A stretch of DNA of 8,539 bases, from the NCBI GenBank assembly GCA_031550455.1, contig JAVBOQ010000333.1, positions 1 to 8,539 of the forward strand, in the 5' to 3' direction. The notes under the pieces were generated by a model. It ran no database searches, was not told the DNA's origin, and saw nothing but the letters and a program-made list of their open reading frames with translations. The DNA is from Avichristensenella sp031550455. Lineage in GTDB: Bacteria > Bacillota > Clostridia > Christensenellales > Aristaeellaceae. Numbering within the stretch: position 1 is the stretch's first letter; each line of letters begins with the position of its first letter. Below, one piece after another: positions 6,577 through 8,539 of this stretch. The position numbers and the translations under genes are program-made.

Positions 6577-6605
6577 ATTTTACTAATTTTGTCGCGCGGA
6601 CACAA
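6577..6605 (-). promoter_or_regulatory. Candidate promoter of the hybrid kinase gene
   Basis: On the minus strand TTGTGT (6605-6600) and TAAAAT (6582-6577) are separated by 17 bases. The -10 matches at five of six positions; the -35 only at its TTG. Transcription would start near 6570, giving a leader of about 49 bases. The surrounding AT-rich stretch is unlike the GC-rich genes, which fits a promoter region. Confidence 0.4.
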
Positions 6606-6752
6606 GCACTTTTGCGCCGTATACAGAATTTTCATCGAATTGCGCATAGTTTTCTTTGCGGACATCAAGGGTGTGCCCGCAGTTTATGCGCAAGCCGTGA
6701 ACAAGCCGCGCGGGGCTTACGCATGAAACAGGAAGTATCCAGCCCGGAGAGT

Positions 6753-6890
6753 TCGAGAGGCCGATGCCTCTCGACTTTCCATCATTTTCGGCGACATGCG
6801 CGCCGAAAATGCGCAGATTCCGTAGGCGTAGCCGGAGGAATCTGGCCTTTCCGCCTGAGGCCGCCCGGAAACGCCGCAGCGTTTCAGGCC
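6753..6890. repeat. Cluster of four perfect-stem palindromes
   Basis: In order: TCGAGAGGC/GCCTCTCGA (6753-6774, four-base loop); an 11-pair stem CATTTTCGGCG/CGCCGAAAATG (6783-6811); CAGATTCC/GGAATCTG (6814-6844) with a nested GGC-GTA-GCC; and GAAACGC-CGCA-GCGTTTC (6868-6885), itself enclosed by GGCCT/AGGCC (6844-6890). The hairpins are nearly contiguous and unrelated in sequence to one another. They may be mosaic intergenic repeats or a structured RNA; no known RNA family is recognised. Confidence 0.7.
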
Positions 6891-6908
6891 GAATCCTCCT
6901 CGCGCCTC

Positions 6909-6939
6909 AAAAAACGCATGAACCTCAGTTCATGCGTTT
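6909..6939 (-). terminator. Strong 12-pair hairpin, possible terminator or transcription barrier
   Basis: AAACGCATGAAC (6912-6923) and GTTCATGCGTTT (6928-6939) form a perfect stem around a CTCA loop. On the minus strand the right side of the stem runs into six T (6914-6909), giving a terminator shape; on the plus strand only three T follow. No minus-strand gene lies to its right in the window, so it would mainly block antisense read-through toward the kinase promoter, or it is another intergenic palindrome. Confidence 0.5.
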
Positions 6940-6963
6940 GCCCTGCAAGCCGCGCGGGCCCTC

Positions 6964-6991
6964 TTGACCATCCCGTCAAATACGCTATAAT
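6964..6991 (+). promoter_or_regulatory. Near-consensus promoter of the TauE-FabZ-PQ-loop cluster
   Basis: TTGACC (6964-6969) and TATAAT (6986-6991) are separated by 16 bases: five of six and six of six matches. Transcription should start at about 6997-7000, at or within a few bases of the ATG at 7001, so the first gene would be translated from a leaderless or almost leaderless message. Confidence 0.75.
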
Positions 6992-7000
6992 GAAACGCGT

Positions 7001-7735
7001 ATGCTGCAGACGATGTGGATGGCGGCGGCGGTCACGCTCGCGTTTGTCGTCAAAGGAATCACCGGGTTTGGCAACACATTGGTGATCAACCCGCTTTTTT
7101 CGCTGGTCGTGTCCAACAAGGTCACCACGCCGGTCGACCTGCTGTTCAGCATGCCCGCGAACGCCTTCGTCGGGTTCAGGCTGCGGCGCAGCATCAATTG
7201 GAAAGTGGTCGCCCCGCTGTCGCTGATGCTGTTCATCGGCAATATTCCGGGCGTGCTGTTCCTCAAGTTCGGCAGCGACCGGCTGGTACGCGTGTTTCTC
7301 GGGCTGGTGACGATCGGGCTGGCGTTCGACATTCGCGGGTGGCCGAAACAGCGCGGCACGGCGCGGCGGGCGAACCGGTTCGTCCTGCTGGCGATCGGCG
7401 TGCTGTCGGGCGTCCTGTCCGGCCTTTTTGGCATCGCTGCGTTTCTCCTGTCGTATGTGCGGCGCACGACCGATAACCCGGACGCCTTCCGGGCGGATCT
7501 GTGCTGCGTTTTTTTCACCGACAATCTGTTCCGGCTGGCGCTGTACATCGCGACCGGCATCGTCACCGCCGAGGTGCTTCGCACGGCGCTTACGCTGATG
7601 CCGTTTGTCGCGCTCGGCCTGTGGATTGGATTTTTGCTCTGCCGGAAAATGAAGCCGCAGGCAGTGACCCGCGCGATGGTATGGCTGCTTTTGATCAGCG
7701 GCGGCGTTCTGGTGGCGCAAAACTCGATATTTTGA
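7001..7735 (+). CDS. TauE/SafE-family membrane protein (putative anion exporter)
   Basis: This encodes 244 residues, near the usual 240-260 of the TauE/SafE (DUF81) family. Hydrophobic stretches suggest about seven or eight membrane helices, roughly at 5-20, 26-38, 43-58, 70-90, 95-111, 127-152, 167-190, 195-214 and 222-240 (some may be re-entrant). The family's paired glycine-rich motifs are seen as KGITGFGNTL (18-27) and GVLSGLFGIAAFLL (137-150), reflecting an internal duplication. Relatives export sulfite, sulfoacetate or other small organic anions across the inner membrane; the substrate here is unknown. The ATG at 7001 has no Shine-Dalgarno sequence and sits 9 bases after a perfect TATAAT, so leaderless initiation is likely; ATG codons at 7013 and 7019 are alternatives, also without a good site. 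It is followed after 36 bases by the FabZ-like gene. Confidence 0.85.
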   Translation: MLQTMWMAAAVTLAFVVKGITGFGNTLVINPLFSLVVSNKVTTPVDLLFSMPANAFVGFRLRRSINWKVVAPLSLMLFIGNIPGVLFLKFGSDRLVRVFLGLVTIGLAFDIRGWPKQRGTARRANRFVLLAIGVLSGVLSGLFGIAAFLLSYVRRTTDNPDAFRADLCCVFFTDNLFRLALYIATGIVTAEVLRTALTLMPFVALGLWIGFLLCRKMKPQAVTRAMVWLLLISGGVLVAQNSIF

Positions 7736-7771
7736 TTCGGCATTTTATCAAAAACAGGCGGGAGGTTTTCT

Positions 7772-8185
7772 ATGGATCGCGAGTCGATAAAGAAGCGGCT
7801 GCCGCACCGCGAACCGATGCTGCTACTCGATGAGGCGGATGTGAACGACGAGGGCAAGGCTGTCGGACGCTACCGTGTCCGCGGCGACGAGTTCTTTCTG
7901 CAGGGCCATTTCCCGGGCAATCCGGTCGTGCCGGGCGTGATGCTGATCGAGATGATGGCGCAGACCTGCTGCGCGCTGTTCCGCGAGAGCATGACGCCGT
8001 ACCTGACGATGATCCGAAACACGGTATTCCAGCGCAAGGTCGTGCCCGGCGAGACGATCACGTTCCTGTGCGAAGTCAAGCGCAGGATCGGGCATTTCAT
8101 CGTCGCCAGCGGCGAGGGCCTTGTCGGCGGCGACGTCTGTTTAAGAGGCGAGTTCTCGTTCGCGGTCGTCGCGGACGAAGGATAA
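7772..8185 (+). CDS. FabZ-like (3R)-hydroxyacyl-ACP dehydratase (hotdog fold)
   Basis: This encodes 137 residues, slightly shorter than typical FabZ (140-155). GGGAGG (7760-7765) lies six bases before the ATG. Seen motifs: LPHREPMLLLD (10-20), then GHFPGNPVVPGVMLIEMMAQ (45-64), which supplies the catalytic His46 and Glu60 with the 14-residue spacing of FabZ. Canonical FabZ dehydrates beta-hydroxyacyl-ACP in fatty acid elongation in the cytosol. The usual partners (fabF, accB, fabK, acpP) are not visible; it sits instead between two membrane-protein genes, which suggests an accessory dehydratase or a hotdog protein with another acyl substrate rather than the housekeeping enzyme. I therefore give no gene symbol. 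It is cotranscribed with its neighbours by spacing (36 bases before, 21 after). Confidence 0.88.
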   Translation: MDRESIKKRLPHREPMLLLDEADVNDEGKAVGRYRVRGDEFFLQGHFPGNPVVPGVMLIEMMAQTCCALFRESMTPYLTMIRNTVFQRKVVPGETITFLCEVKRRIGHFIVASGEGLVGGDVCLRGEFSFAVVADEG

Positions 8186-8206
8186 AATAAAACGAGGTGT
8201 TTCCTG

Positions 8207-8485
8207 ATGGCGGCAATGCTGGAGACAATCATGATGATCTGTTTTGGCGTGTCCTGGCCCGTGTCGGTCTATCGGTCGTGGAAATCGAAAAAGACCGGCG
8301 GCAAGAGCATCGTTTTCCTGTTCATGATCGAGTTTGGATACCTTGTCGGCCTGATCGGCAAGATTTTTTACACGCCGAGCTATGTGATCGCCGTGTACCT
8401 GATCAACATGACTTTCGTCGCGACAGACATCGCGCTGTACTTCCGCAACAGGCGGATTGAGCGCGGGATTGTGAAGGGGAAGTAG
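8207..8485 (+). CDS. Small three-helix membrane protein, PQ-loop/SemiSWEET-like
   Basis: This encodes 92 residues with three predicted membrane helices at about 5-23, 33-54 and 57-79 and a basic C-terminal tail (RNRRIERGIVKGK). GAGG (8194-8197) lies nine bases before the ATG at 8207; an ATG at 8216 is a possible alternative. The helix 1 proline followed by a basic loop and a GKS turn (WPVSVYRSWKSKKTGGKS, 17-34) resembles the P-x-x-x...K-S pattern of SemiSWEET/PQ-loop half-transporters, which have 85-95 residues and work as dimers to move small sugars or other solutes. The canonical PQ dipeptide is PV here, so the assignment is by overall shape rather than strict motif. It is third in the cluster after the FabZ-like gene, 21 bases downstream. 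Confidence 0.7.
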   Translation: MAAMLETIMMICFGVSWPVSVYRSWKSKKTGGKSIVFLFMIEFGYLVGLIGKIFYTPSYVIAVYLINMTFVATDIALYFRNRRIERGIVKGK

Positions 8486-8488
8486 GAA

Positions 8489-8539
8489 GAGGGACGCGGG
8501 GAGGGCGCTGGGGAGGGACGCTGGGGAGGGGCGCTGGGG
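8489..8539 (+). repeat. G-rich short tandem repeat at the window end
   Basis: Four units follow each other: GAGGGACGCGGG, GAGGGCGCTGGG, GAGGGACGCTGGG and GAGGGGCGCTGGG, with a further G at the edge. The array begins three bases after the stop at 8483-8485 and continues beyond the window. The repeated GGG and GGGG runs on the plus strand could form G-quadruplexes in RNA or DNA. The full length and the next gene are not visible. Confidence 0.8.

Larger units (their letters stand above)
6606..6963. other. Non-coding intergenic region between divergent transcription units
   Basis: About 360 bases hold no credible gene. The left part (6606-6752) shows no clear element apart from AT-rich DNA upstream of the kinase promoter. 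The right part (6753-6939) contains five palindromes listed separately. A reading frame ending at 6726 (…GVPAVYAQAVNKPRGAYA) looks protein-like for a short distance, but it runs back into antisense of the kinase gene and has no start or ribosome site, so it is not called. Confidence 0.6.

Noticed and set aside
6640..6726. Protein-like reading frame ending GVPAVYAQAVNKPRGAYA, considered as a gene remnant
   Set aside because: It is short, has no start or ribosome site, and continues leftward only as antisense of the kinase; I recognise no family.
6753..6939. Known riboswitch or T-box leader for the TauE cluster
   Set aside because: The promoter at 6964-6991 lies downstream of the hairpins, so they would not be in that transcript, and no conserved riboswitch core is recognised.
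6884..7857. Two overlapping minus-strand frames across the TauE-like gene
   Set aside because: Low-complexity Arg/Gln/Ala-rich translations antisense to a hydrophobic multi-helix protein are typical shadow frames.

Overview
The window looks like chromosomal DNA of a GC-rich member of the Bacillota, probably a Clostridia-type anaerobe (Oscillospirales or Christensenellales-like). The hints are strong AGGAGG-type ribosome binding sites, a soluble hybrid histidine kinase with tandem 'MLDATPLCCN' PAS domains, a cytoplasmic GH78 enzyme next to a uroporphyrinogen-decarboxylase-family paralog, and intergenic regions full of short palindromes. The taxonomic placement is an inference from style, not a proven assignment.

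Left block (1-3614): a two-gene plus-strand operon encodes a URO-D superfamily protein (271-1260) and an alpha-L-rhamnosidase-like protein (1280-3385). It lies between two almost identical, oppositely oriented copies of a roughly 157 bp foldback (MITE-like) repeat at 1-137 (cut by the window edge) and 3458-3614. Further palindromes sit between these repeats and the genes. The operon probably handles an imported rhamnoside or related glycoside; the role of the URO-D paralog is unknown.

Middle block (3648-6605): one large minus-strand gene (3726-6521) encodes a 931-residue soluble hybrid sensor kinase. Its order is PAS, three near-identical PAS repeats, HisKA, HATPase_c and REC. It converges on the rhamnosidase operon and ends in a good intrinsic terminator with two competing hairpins. 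A candidate promoter, a leader hairpin and a strong ribosome binding site precede it.

Intergenic region (6606-6963): no convincing gene, but five perfect-stem palindromes lie between 6753 and 6939.

Right block (6964-8485): a near-consensus promoter drives a plus-strand cluster of a TauE/SafE-like membrane protein, apparently leaderless, a FabZ-like hotdog dehydratase, and a 92-residue three-helix PQ-loop/SemiSWEET-like membrane protein. Intergenic gaps are 36 and 21 bp. The window ends in a G-rich 12-13 bp tandem repeat.

I found no tRNA, rRNA, CRISPR array or transposase gene. The strongest candidates for something undescribed are the inverted foldback repeats around the URO-D/rhamnosidase operon, the conserved Cys-Cys-x11-Cys pattern in the tandem PAS domains, the leaderless promoter arrangement, and the unusual TauE-FabZ-PQ-loop gene set.
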